Source of the DNA: Amaranthus tricolor
Lineage: Eukaryota; Streptophyta; Magnoliopsida; Caryophyllales; Amaranthaceae
Assembly (NCBI RefSeq): GCF_026212465.1
Contig: NC_080058.1
Coordinates: forward strand, 11,732,289 to 11,796,288
Length of the DNA stretch: 64,000 bases
Reading direction: 5' to 3'
The position numbers and the translations under genes are program-made. Of the stretch, positions 47,198-58,416 are shown piece after piece. The notes below the pieces were generated by a model. That model did not search any database. It had not been told where the DNA came from and saw nothing but the letters and a program-made list of their open reading frames with translations. Position 1 is the stretch's first letter. Each line of letters starts with the position of its first letter.

Positions 47198-49094
47198 AAC
47201 TCCCCCATGCTTAACTTTTGCTCGTCCTCGAGCAAATTAAGGTGAAAATACATAGAAATCAAGGTTAAAACACGGTCTCCGGTTCCTAAACTACTCCTTA
47301 TGTCTCCTAAAGAACATGAGAAAAGAAAATTTCTATACTTGTCCCTCCAATGGTGACCTACTCAAATGCCTACCTTATAGCTTCCGCTTCTTATGTCGCC
47401 AGCTCCAATACAAGATGAAATACACGAACATTTGAATCTCTCTTTTTCTCTCATTTTGCCTGAAAACTTATATTTGGGTTTTTGTCCTAGCCACTCATTA
47501 TTATTAATTTTTTTTTCAATTCTCACTTACTCACCCACTCAATGCCGCTCTTTTGCCTAGGTCGCCCTTTCGAGTTTCAACCTAGCTGGGCTTATCTCTT
47601 TTCAAGCATTTTTTCTTTTTCCCTTTTCCAATAAAAGACAAAGTACAAATTTAGCTATAATGAAATTGAAATTACAATGCATATACTAGCTAAATCTATA
47701 CAAAAAAACGCAGAATAGAAAACATGAATAAGCAAGTAATAGGTTACCCCATGCTTGCTTTTCATGGTGAGTAGCAATAGGGTGTTCTGCAATGCTTATA
47801 AAAATAGGTCTTTAGTAACCCCGGATATGAGAATCAAAGCACAAAATGTAGAGAATACAACCTACCTAATGAAACACCAATGTTGAAACCGGGATGGCAC
47901 CATCGGTTACAACATTACCTCTTAAAGCATGAAACACCGACTCTACTTATGACTCCCCAAAAGTAAGAGGTTTCCTATCTTACTCTCCTTTTCTCTTATA
48001 AAATGATCTCACATGTAAACCCATAAAAATCCCAAACCCCTTATCAACCTCATACCCATCACAACACACAACGCCATCACAACCACAGCATAATTTACCA
48101 AAACAAACACCCAAACTCCATAACTGTAAGGCTTATATATTAGAGCTCTTGGATCTCGCAATCCAATAAACTTACTTTGGAACAAAAAGGATGGAGGCTT
48201 ATTGTTGCTTAAAATTTTTAGCTCATATAACATGCAATGGTTAAATAAGAGATGATGTGCGAGAATCTAAGTGAGGATGGCTAAGTGGGTCAAGGTATGA
48301 CAATCTAGTGCAGCTAGAAGATAGAGAAAGATGAGAATAGAGATAGGAATAGAAATATACCTGTCAAGCGCCACGGCAAAGGACGAACAATGATAGCAGC
48401 TGATGAACACTCATTCTCCTTTTGCCTAGACCTCCTTCAGGTTATTGGCTAGCATTCTCTCTTTTCTTTTTCTTTTCAATTTTTTCATTTTTTCATTTTT
48501 TTTCATTTTTTAAAATTATTTTTAATTTTTATTTTTTTTGAGGTAGGGATAAACAAAAAGGAAAAACAAAACAAAAATAATAACAAAAGCAATAAAAATC
48601 CTAATCTAAGAAAGAGAAAAAAAAAAAAGAAATCCTAAACTACAAAAAACAATAAAAATCTACACTAATAGGTGTAGACTCCCCCCATGCTTATCAAAAG
48701 CATTTTCCTCAATGCTTTACAGCGTAGCAAAGGGACATGACCATAAAAACTTAAGCACAGATAGGGAAAGTCTAATGTAAAAAGAACTAAAACATAAATA
48801 AAATCTAGCAAAAAGTACGGGTTGCCTCCCGCAGAGCGCTTGTTTAACGTCTATAGCTCGACTCAGCTCAACCCATGAAATTCAACTAGGCTCAAGATCA
48901 TTACAAAGGAAAAGGTTGCTTTCAATACAAGTGTTCAATTTCACACTTTCTAGGTACTTTACCCAAGTAGTGTCATCGTCAACAAGATCAACACTTTTAA
49001 AACTGTCCCCAACAAGCCTTTTCTTTTTCTTTCTATTACAAGACTTCTTTTTAAAACATTTCTTTTTGTGATCTTTGTTGGGGGCAACATTAGT
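47198..49094 (-). mobile_element. 3' part of the gag-pro-only gypsy element: end of ORF and long 3' untranslated region
   Basis: The minus strand continues the gag-pro frame from beyond the nested element. A lysine-rich stretch (KKCFKKKSCNRKKKKRLVGD), then DDTTWVKYLESVKLNTCIES and LFLCNDLEP, ends with TGA at 48884-48882. Then come about 1.7 kb without coding sequence, a GCATGGGGGGAGT tract near 48690-48670 and the final polypurine tract before the LTR. No integrase or reverse transcriptase lies between. Confidence 0.75.
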
Positions 49095-49398
49095 TGTAAC
49101 ACCCCAATATCTGAAAAATATAATTATTTAATTTAATTAATTACTTGATTATTTAATTTAGTTAGTTATTTGATTGTTTAAATATTTAACTTAAATTAAT
49201 TATTTAAGTGGTACGTGCGTGTTATCGCGTAACAAGTTTATTTTGTAACAATTTTTTTCGTCTAACAATTAAAACGAACAATTAATTAATTAATTAACTA
49301 AAAAAATTAAAAAAATAATAATTTTGGGGAAGGGGGAGCCGGTTGTGAGTGACTTTTGGGGAGGTTGTAACTCCTCCCTTAATGCTAATTAAGGGGGT
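49095..49398 (+). repeat. 5' LTR remnant (first 304 bp)
   Basis: Matches the first part of the 3' LTR (from 51047) up to 'gctaattaagggggt', then switches abruptly to integrase-coding sequence. Confidence 0.9.
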
Positions 49399-50876
49399 CA
49401 TTCCTTGAGTGCATTGGCTATTCAACCCTCGTTTTTCGAGGAAATTCTAAGTTCACAAGATAAGGATCCTAAATTTGTGAAGTTAAAGGATCAAGCTCGT
49501 GAGGGAAAAGCGGAGGGATTTTCCGTTCATGAGGATGGAAGTTTGAGGTTTAAAGGCCGATGGTGTTTGCCAACGGAAGAATTGACCTTGAAGGAATGTA
49601 TCTTGGATGAAGCTCATACTTCGAAATTCTCCGTTCACCCTGGGGGTGATAAGATGTACCAGGATCTTAAGCTTATGATTTGGTGGTTGGGGATGAGGAA
49701 AGATATCGCTGAGTACGTTTCGCGCTGCTTAACTTGTCAGAAGGTTAAGAGCGAGCATAGACGACCGGGTGGTTTGCTTCAACCCTTGGAGATACCGGTA
49801 TGGAAGTGTGATGATATATCAATGGACTTTATTTGCCCTTGAACGCAGTCGGGTAATGATGCTCTATGGGTCATAGTGGATCATCTAACAAAATTAGCAT
49901 GTTCCATTCCTATGAACTGTCGTTGGGAGATGAAACAATTGGCTCGTGCTTATATCAAGTATGTTGTACGATTTCATGGGGTAACCCGTACAATTGTGTC
50001 ATATAGGGATACTCGTTATCTGTCACATTTCTAGAAGACTTTACGACAGACCATGGGGACTACACTATTGCGTAGTACGTCTTTTCACCCGCAGACTGAT
50101 GGACAAACGGAGAGGACAAATCAGATTTTAGAGGACATGTTACGCGCTATTGCTATGGAATGGCAAGGGTCGTGGGATGAGCATTTGGATCTTGTGGAGT
50201 TTTCTTATTACAATAGCTATTAGGCAACAATCCAGATGGCTCCATTTGAAGCTTTGTATGGACGTCGTTGCCAAAGCCCGGTATTTTGGGATGATTTCAC
50301 CCAAGCAGCTACTTTAGGACCCAAATTGTTACTTCAAATGACAAAACTAGTAAAGTTGATTAGGGATAGATGAAGGCAGCACAAGATCGTCAAAAGTCTT
50401 ATGCCGATTTGAAACGACGTCTAGAAGAGTTTGAAGTAGGGGAACAAGTATTGTTAAGGGTATCGTCGATGCGTGGGGTGGTTTGTTTTTGTACTCGTGG
50501 AAATTTAAGTCCTCGATTCATCGGCCCTTATGAAATTTTGGAACGGGTAGGTAAGCTAACTTATCGGTTAGCTCTCCCCAACTCTTTGGAGAAAGTTCAT
50601 GATGTTTTCCATGTGTCCCAGCTAAAAAGATACCTTGCTGCGACATCGCATGTTTTGGATCCTAAGACCATGGAGCTTGATGAGAATTTATCTTATACGG
50701 AACAACTTGTTCGCGTCCTAGATACAAAAGTCCGTAATACTCGCAGAAAGGATATCACAATAGTGAAAGTACTATGGGCAAATCATGAGCGCAAGGCGGC
50801 TACTTGGGAAACTAAAACCTTCATACGTGAAAAATATCCACATCTTTTCCAGGTTAGTAAAGTTACGGGGACGTAA
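49399..50876 (+). pseudogene. gypsy integrase and chromodomain, degenerate
   Basis: The zinc-binding HHCC region (HTSKFSVHPGGDKMYQDLK, CLTCQKVKSEH, 49610-49770) leads into the catalytic core (DDISMDFICP, then FHPQTDGQTERTNQ). The SDRD signature reads SYRD, so one catalytic acid may be lost. Next come the C-terminal GPY region (FIGPYEILERVGKLTYRLAL, VHDVFHVSQLK) and a chromodomain-like end (KVLWANHERKAATWE, REKYPHLF), which in chromoviruses guides insertion into heterochromatin. Stops occur at about 49840, 50033 and 50221, with a frameshift near 50370. Confidence 0.9.
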
Positions 50877-51046
50877 CTTCCTTAACGGGGTAGCGGACGA
50901 TAGAAATTTCGCGCGAATTTAAACAAAAATCTTATTTTTGTCGTGTTTTAAGTCGATGTTGTTAATTTGGGTTTACATGTCAGAGTCCCTTGTTTTGGGA
51001 CTTTGTACAAGTTATATGGGCGTAACTTCTTTTAAGTGGGGTAGTT

Positions 51047-54000
51047 TGTAACACACCGTTAAAATATCGGAAAAATATAATTATTTAATTTAATTTATTA
51101 TTTGATTATTTAATTTAGTTAGATATTTGATTGTTTAAATATTTAACTTAAATTAATTATTTAAGTGGTACGTGCGTGTTATCGCGTAACAGTTTTTCTC
51201 ATCTGACAATTAAAACGAACAATTAATTAATTAATTAATTAAAAAAATTAAAAAAAATAATAATTTTGGGGAAGGGGGAGCCGGTTGTGAGTGACTTTTG
51301 GGGAGGTTGTAACTCCTCCCTTAATGCTAATTAAGGGGGTAATTAGCTAGGCCTTAAGGGTGGAATTAAGATTGATGATTAAACTTATTTTGAATCTCTA
51401 CTCACAACAAAAAAATCTGAAAATTTTCTTCACATTTAGCTTCAAAATTTTTGGCCAAAGTGTAGTATTGAGAGGAAAAGTGAGGAAAATTCTTAAGTTG
51501 AGTTTTGGGTGTTCAATTGTATTATTCAATCTTCAATCCTTGAAATTCTAAGTTCTGAAATTTTAATTCTTTAATCAAAGTTTTGTTTTTATTTGTATTA
51601 AAAGAATTATTGTTCTTAGTTTTATTTTGGTTATTTTCATATATTACACATTTCTTTAACAAAAATTTAATTTGCTAGAAGGAATTGTGTTTGTGTATGT
51701 CTTTTTTTTTTAGTTTCATGATTTATAATTCTTAACAAAAATTTAATTTGTTAGAAGAATTATGTCATGAGTTATTTTCTAGAGATCCGGAGATTCCCGA
51801 ATAGGGCAACCTTTCGAACTTCTGCTGAATCCATGGGCATCTTTTCTCATGATTACAATTCTTTAACAAAATTTAATTTGTTAGAGGAATTTTTGTCATG
51901 ATGTTTTTATATAGTTCCATGATTTATAATTTTTTAACAAAAATCTTGTTTTGTTAGAAGAATTAATTCATGAGTTATTTTATATAGTTTCTATGATTTA
52001 TAAATCCTTAACAAAATTTAATTTGTTAAAAGGATTAAGTCATGATTTTTTTATATATATAGCTTTCCATGATTAGTAATTCTTAAACAAAATTTAAATT
52101 TGTTATAAGAATTATATTCATATTGATTTTAAATAAGTTCTTAGGATTTATATTTCTTTAACAAAATTTTAATTTGTTAGAAGGAATTAAAATATATGAG
52201 TCAATTTATATGGTCACGCATGAGTTCATAATCCTTTAACAAAATTTAATTTGCTTGAAGGATTGTGTTTATATATATCTTGATTGAAGAAGTTGTTTTT
52301 TTTTTTTTAGATTATGATTCTCTAATAAAATCTTAATTTGTTAAGAGAATTATGTATTGTGGATTTATTTTATTTAGTTATCACAACTTATGAGTTCATG
52401 ATTTTTCTTTTATGTTAAAAGGAATAAAAAAAATTGATTTATGACTTATGAGAATATTTTAATTTGATGATTATTCATGTCTTGATTTTGAATTGGGTTA
52501 ATAATGAAGTTTTGTATATGAGTAGATGTATATATATATTGGGTTGTGTATGTTTTAGTAGTTTTTGGTTGGTTCACTATTGAGATTCAATTAGTAGTAG
52601 TGAATGTGGGTTTGTATGTATTGTGGTTTAATCATGTAATTATAAGGATATGATTAAAAGGATTTAATGATTTAAATAATAAAAAAATATATAATAAAAA
52701 AAATCGGGACAGCAGCTACTGTCTTGGCAGTCGCGCCCCGATCTGAGATGTTGAGAGTGTTTAGTTGTCGTTTCACTTATCCGTTGGATTCAAAACTCGT
52801 TAAACGCTAAAATTAGTTTAAAATAGTAAATGGAAGTTAGAAATTATGAAATTTGATACCCAAGGTAATTGATGCCTTCCGGACGCAGCGGTGAAGTCAG
52901 ATTTTTCATTTAAATTTTCTAAACTGTCCGAAATGGCCGTTTAAGTTATTGGTTAGATTTTAAATATTAGAACCTTTGAAATTTGGGAGAAATCATTTAA
53001 AATTATAAAGTTTTAGTAGTGCCTTAATGGTATGGAGTGGATTAAATGTGTAAACACGTTCTAATACGTGATTTTTGTATGTGTGTTGTGTTTAGGACCT
53101 CGATTCATAAGAGGTTGAGATTCAAATCACGAAGCGCTTGAGTTGCTTTAATCGTGCTACTAAGGTACACGCTTAGACCATACAATTGTAATCGGTTATG
53201 TAAAGTAATGTTGTGCTCATTCTATATTGTGATGTTGTATATCATGTAAGATTTAAACCCCAAAATATTTGTAAAGAGTTTTAAATTGAAATTTGAGGAT
53301 GGTTGAGTAGTTACCCAAATGGGGCTATTTAATTGGAATTGGAATACCATTGTTATTGTTCCCATGGTAGTTTTGGATCATTACGGTCACCATGAGGGTA
53401 TGCATACTTTTGCCTTTGACGACCCAAACAAGACGGGCAACGTCTTAGGTCAGAGGTTGCCTAGGGATTAGCTCTCCCTTGTGTATTCCTCCAAAATTTT
53501 GGGAACACACTATCGACCCGAACTGGACAGGCAACGACATGAGTTGGAGTCTAGAAAGTCAAACGTGACATTTAACTAATAGAGCCTTCGCATGCTAAGA
53601 TGCACTCATTACTTGTGTGTAACTCATAATACATTGTATGTTGTCTCTGACGTGTATTGTTATGTGCTTTGGAACTTGCTATGATGTTTTAATTCGACGA
53701 CTAGTAGGTTGACTTGCAGGTGGAGACTAGTGTGTGAGGACTCTTCTAATAGAACCTGTAATCGAGCTGACTATCGTGCCCAAAATTACTATTAGAATTT
53801 CATCCATCCAAACTTTATTATTTTTATTTTAGTAAGTACATTTTGAATTGGATTGTATTTGGTTTGAAGAGGCCAGTAGGTTCTCAAGTTGTAATTTTAG
53901 ACTTCCGCTGACTTGTTATTTCGTCATTACTATTTTATTTCTTTATCACTAAAACGTCATCGGTCCTAGAAGTGATTTAATTTAATGTCCGATGTATGGA

Positions 54001-54055
54001 CCGGAATTCATATTTGTATGAATTTATCCGGTTCACTTCAACCTGGACTATTACA
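51047..54055 (+). repeat. 3' LTR (3009 bp) of the nested gypsy element
   Basis: Starts tgtaacacacc after the purine tract aagtggggtagt, and ends ttaca. It contains a hairpin array (51650-52365) and conserved blocks shared with the LTR at 58417-60953 ('ggtcaccatgrgggtatgca', 'aggacgggcaacgtctta'). Confidence 0.88.
51650..52365. repeat. array of nine hairpin-forming repeats in the LTR
   Basis: Units about 75 bp apart near 51651, 51729, 51858, 51928, 52003, 52079, 52151, 52230 and 52316. The general form is aatYcttTAACAAA-aattt-TTTGTTAgaagRatt. The stems change in a paired way: aattc with gaatt, aatcc with ggatt, attctct with agagaat. Five related units lie in the LTR of the third gypsy element (59065-59400). 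Confidence 0.7.
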
Positions 54056-55144
54056 TTAGTGCTCCGTATGGATAAAAGTTCACTAGAAATTACCTCGAGA
54101 GGTGTGGAGCTCTCCCTTGTCACCTCCTTTTCCTCATGCATTGACTTTTCGTCTTGCAACTCAGTTGTCCTGCCCAAATTCATCATCTTGCAACAACTCA
54201 TGGGTTAGATCAAAATTTTCATCACAAATACCTTCCCAACTCAGTACTTCTTCGCTCCCCCTGGTGCCTTCAAGAAAAGCCTCTAAAGCATCAACATCTA
54301 ACTCATAACTAGATTTCGTGGGAGTGTCTACGTGACATATAGATTCAATAGACAGAGAAAAATCAAGGGAATTATCAATATTGAATTCATGCTTAGCATC
54401 ATCTATTTCCATCACAATTCTACCCCTAGCAAAATCTACCACGGTTCCATAAGTTGCCAAACATGGTCTCCCTAGAATGATTGGGGTCTTAGGGTCCTCG
54501 GGTATATCTACAATTAAGAAATCACAAGAGACCACATACCATCCAAAACCCACCAACACATCCATCAAAATCCCCTTGGGGTAGATAAGACTACGTTCGA
54601 CAAGTTGCAGTTTAGTCTCATAGGGGGCCAGTTTACCAACATTTCCTAGCTTCTTATACAATGAATATGGCATCAAACTCACACCTGCACCCAGCTCACA
54701 TAAAGCTTTGTTTATTAAAACACCTCTAATAGTAACGAGAATACTAAAATTACCGGGGTCTCCTAGCTTAGGAACTGTGATAGTCCCCCCATGCTTATCA
54801 GACAATAAGTCCTCAAACATTTTGGGAACTATGGGTGCCTTGGCTAGCATGTCTAGAAAAGACGACTCTAAAGAGTTGTCATTGAGTAACTTAAAAAACT
54901 TCTCATACTTCCTCTCAAGTTTGGCTTGGGCCAACTTCTGAGGGAAAGGGATAAAGTCAATTTTAATGTCAGTTACTCTAGACTTCTTCCCATTTTCATG
55001 GTCAGGTCTCAATTCAACAGATTCAAAGCAAACAGTATCATAATTGGTATCACCAATTGGCTTCATAGAAGACATTTCATGAAGAGGAATGTCAGCCAAA
55101 TTGTTACCTTCCATCTCGATCAAAACATTTATTTGGCTAGGCAC
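54056..55144 (-). pseudogene. gypsy aspartic protease region (gag-pro element, minus strand)
   Basis: The minus-strand frame 55144-54161 reads PSQINVLIEMEGNNLADIP, FIPFPQKLAQAKLERKYEKF, then the retropepsin-like domain GVLINKALCELGAGVSLMPY, SCDFLIVDIPEDPKTPIILG and LATYGTVVDFARGRI. The family's catalytic D-[LS]-GA reads ELGAG, so the key Asp is Glu here. A frameshift near 54160-54200 moves the frame to ELQDEKSMHEEKEVTRESST. That frame runs into the TTAGT duplication and resumes at 49094. The domain order matches Tat/Athila/Ogre-type gypsy elements. Confidence 0.82.
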
Positions 55145-55243
55145 CTTGCCTATCTGTTTAGGCTGGCTAGGAAACTGGTTAGGAGCACGAGTATTGATCT
55201 GCTGTGCTACCCGAGCTAATTATGTCTCGAGAAATTTCATCTG

Positions 55244-55835
55244 TTAGACATTGTTTTGGAAGTAGGTACACAAAAAGTTTCGTAGGTCTTCAATCTCAAA
55301 CTTGAGACTAGGCTGAGCTGGCTGAGCGTACTGCTTGTACGGCGGAGGGTGTTGGTATGGAGCTTGCTGATGCTGTGCATTTAGCACATTAGTGCTTGAG
55401 TAGGACAAATTAGGGTGCCTATAACCTGCATTACATCTGTTAGAATGTGGGTCACTAGGAGGTTTACTATACAAGGCGTTTGTATCCTCGTAAACTTGGG
55501 GGTAAGTACTCGAATAGTGCTCCGGGACACCACAAGTATCACATAAATTAGCAGCATTATTAGAACTAGAGGAGGAGCTTACCGTGCTTACCTTAGCCAT
55601 CTGTTTAGTGATATTGGATATCTGTCTGGTGAGTGCCTTGATGGTCTCGGATTCAGCATTATTACTCTGGGACACTGGGCCTCTCTCATTGCTCCATGAG
55701 AACCCATTTTTGGCCATGGTCTTGAATAGTCTCAATAGGTCATCTGGGAGCTTGGAGTCCATGTCGCCGTCATATGCAGCATTAATCGACGACTTGTGCT
55801 CATCAAACAATCCTCCTAGATTATCCTTAATGCTT
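55244..55835 (-). pseudogene. gypsy gag C-terminal part (gag-pro element, minus strand)
   Basis: The minus-strand frame reads DNLGGLFDEHKSSINAAYDG, LLRLFKTMAKNGFSWSNERG, SETIKALTRQISNITKQMAK, a CCHC-like knuckle CDTCGVPEHYSSTYP whose last Cys is Tyr, then a Gln/Pro/Tyr-rich tail (HQQAPYQHPPPYKQY). The 5' part of gag, the primer site and the 5' LTR are absent because a MITE end (55833) and a CACTA end follow. Confidence 0.78.
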
Positions 55836-55990
55836 GAGAGACCGTCTCTTTGAGAGACGTATCTCAAGCCCAAACCATTAAAGATTAATGCCTACTTACC
55901 ATATTCTTATTTTCTACTTACATTATCCTTAATGCTTATTTACCTTATCCTTAATGCTTACTTTTTATATCTTAAATGTCTACTTAAATC
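55833..55990. mobile_element. MITE of the GAGACGGTCTC family, truncated
   Basis: gagaccgtctctttgagaga then 'caagcccaaaccattaaaga' and four to five 'ttaatgcytacttaccttatc' units. It stops where the CACTA terminus begins. It lies in the gag of the gypsy element. Confidence 0.7.
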
Positions 55991-57380
55991 CACTAGTGGA
56001 AAAAAAACGTATTTGCTACTTATCATTTGCTACGGTTATTGTATATACGCAGCAATAAATAGGAAAAAGAATAAGAAAAAAAAACCATTAATTGCTGCGG
56101 TTTTAGTACCTAACCGCAACAAATAATCAGTTGCAAGATTAGTTACTGCGATTATGCTTGTGACCGCAGCAAATAACCCACTCAATTGCTGCGGTTTATC
56201 CCTTTGACCGCAGTAAATAGCATATATTAAAATGGCGCCCAGCTTTTTAACGTTTATATTTTCATAAGACGAACCCTTAAGCTTCTGTTTCATTACCACA
56301 AACGAACACACGCACGACGAACACAGCGGTTCATCTTCTCCATACTCAAACTTCAAACTTCTACTGTTCTTGTTAGTTCATCATCAAACTTCATCATATC
56401 TGCTCTTCATCAAACTTCATCAAACTTCATCATCTTCTCCATTGAAAAAACGCTTCACAAAAGTAACGTACAGCAGTTCGTTTCTTCAAAGTCGTTCTTC
56501 ATCTTCATCTGCAAACTTGGGTCTTGTTCATCTTCAAAACCCACGACATTAAGGTATTTTTTCTCCTTTTAATTTGTTAAGCATTTAAGTTTTGCAAGAT
56601 ATTCATGAAAAAGCTTTTGGTGTCATTTTTCCTTTCAATGAATATATTTCCTCATTTTCATTCTAAGAGACTTTTAAGTGAGATTGGCTGGGATATCTTT
56701 TTTGTGCGACCTATTTTATGTTGAGTAATGTTTTAAAAGGAAAGTGAAGAAACATAATAATGGAAACTGGAAATTCTGTGTGCTTTGATATCTCCCTTTA
56801 ATGGGATCAAATTTCAGTGCAATTTGCTTGTGGTAATTGTATCACATTGTTTGGGAAAAGCTTTGATTTAAAATTTGATTGCTTAATTTATGTATTCCTC
56901 TAGATTTATATGCTTTCATAGTATTAATGCCTTCTAATAATTTATTTCTAATTGTTTGTTTAACAACATGATTTGTGCAACGATTCAAACTATTATATAA
57001 GATTTTGTTTTGAAGAGAATTTCAGAGATCAGTGATTATGAGTCGAGAAAAATGCTTTTGCTCTTGTCCTCCTTGTCCTTGGAAGCATGGTTGTGGATAT
57101 CAGAACTGATGGATCAATTATTTACAACTGGAAAACCATATTGTTATTTTATTTGCGACTGAAACGAACGAAATTTTCTGAAATGATGCTATGAATTAGA
57201 TTAGTAAATAATACAGGTTTAGAACTTAGAAGTGCATGCTAAGATAGGATAAAACAGGAAATAATTAATGTTTATCAATGGCAAAGCCATACTTGTGAGT
57301 ATCATCATTTGCATTATTAGTACCTAACCGCAGCAAATAAGCAGTTGCAAGATTAATTACTGCGGTTATATTTGTATCGG
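55991..57380 (+). mobile_element. CACTA-type element, 5' part
   Basis: Begins CACTAGTGGAAAAAA. It is followed by subterminal repeats of 'tgctgcggtt' and 'aaccgcagcaaata' in both orientations (56030-56220), as in CACTA ends. The block 'ttagtacctaaccgcarcaa' near 56104 is repeated directly near 57319. No transposase reading frame and no second CACTA terminus were found. The interior (56225-57230) looks like an untranslated leader and intron sequence. Confidence 0.6.
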
Positions 57381-57414
57381 AATGAAAACGAGAACTTAGA
57401 AGAGTGTCCTTGGT

Positions 57415-57670
57415 TTTGATGCGAAACTGGGGCTGATTAAGGCCTTGGTTATGCAAGGATTAATGTTGTGCGGAAGCTTTGATTAATGACACAGAAAAAA
57501 AAACTACAAATGATCATGAAAAGAACACGAAACAACCACAAACAACTTAGACAATTCTGATCTAGCAAACTGTCGAGCAGCCCTCCTTCAGCTCAGCTTC
57601 TAGGAGTCCACGGGGATTGTTAGAATGGTTTTAGGACCTTGATAGCTAGATCCAAGTACCAAGATTCCAT
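57415..57670 (-). repeat. second, internally deleted copy of the LTR-like repeat at 3690-4400
   Basis: Shares 'ggggctgattaaggccttgg', 'gcggaagctttgat' and 'aaactgtcgagcagccct' with that copy, but lacks its middle section including the TATA box. Confidence 0.6.
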
Positions 57671-57828
57671 TTCCACTTTAGCCTAGGTCCTGGATGCATA
57701 GGTTTGGTCTCCACGTGTCGTGCAAGGTGGTCTGGTCGCTAGTTTGCTGCTGTGTCGTGAGGTCTGTATGCAGCCTTGTGTGGGCTCCTTTGGTATCTTC
57801 ATTTGATACAACCACATTTGTATTAGAT

Positions 57829-58416
57829 TTGCATGAAACTTGGCACACAACACTCTTTGGTATATATTATTGTATTGAAGTGGATAGAATTGAAAATCAT
57901 AGTTATATGCTAGAAATTACGTGTTAAGTTGCAATTTTAAGGGTTTTTAAGCGTTTTTATCAATTTTGCGCGTAAAGTAGCTCAAATTTGGTTTGTTATG
58001 CAAGAAACTTGGCACACAACACCATTTGGTATATATTATTGTGTTGAAGTGGTTAGAATTGAAAATAATAGTCATATGCTAGAAATTACGTGTTAAGTTG
58101 CGATTTTATGCGTTTTTAAGCTTTTTTAGCACTTTTGCGCATAAAGTAGCTCAAACATGGTTTGTTTTGCACGAAACTTGGAACACAACACTATTAGGTA
58201 TATATTATTGTATTGAAGTGGTTAAAATTGAAAATCATAGTCTTATGCTAGAAATTACGTGTTAAGTTGCGATTTTAAGGGTTTTTAAGCGTTTTTGTCA
58301 ATTTCGCGCGTAAAGTAGCTCAAACTTGGTTTGTTATGCACGAAACTTGGCACACAACACTATTTGGTATATATTATTGTTTTGAAGTGGTTAGAATTAA
58401 AAATAATATTCATATG
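57829..58416. repeat. 169-bp tandem repeat, 3.5 copies
   Basis: 'gaaacttggcacacaacac' recurs at 57835, 58004, 58173 and 58342, exactly 169 bp apart each time. The last copy is cut at 58416 by the gypsy LTR. Each unit holds 'gctagaaattacgtgttaag' and 'gcgcgtaaagtagctcaaa'. The length is close to one nucleosome. Confidence 0.92.

Larger units (their letters stand above)
49095..54055 (+). mobile_element. Ty3/gypsy (chromovirus-like) element with internal deletion, nested in the gag-pro element
   Basis: Starts tgtaacacccc and ends ttaca, flanked by a 5-bp target duplication TTAGT (49090-49094, 54056-54060). Content: the first 304 bp of the 5' LTR, fused directly to integrase and chromodomain, then a purine tract and a full 3009-bp 3' LTR. 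gag, protease and reverse transcriptase are deleted. It is related to the element at 58417-64000. Confidence 0.92.
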
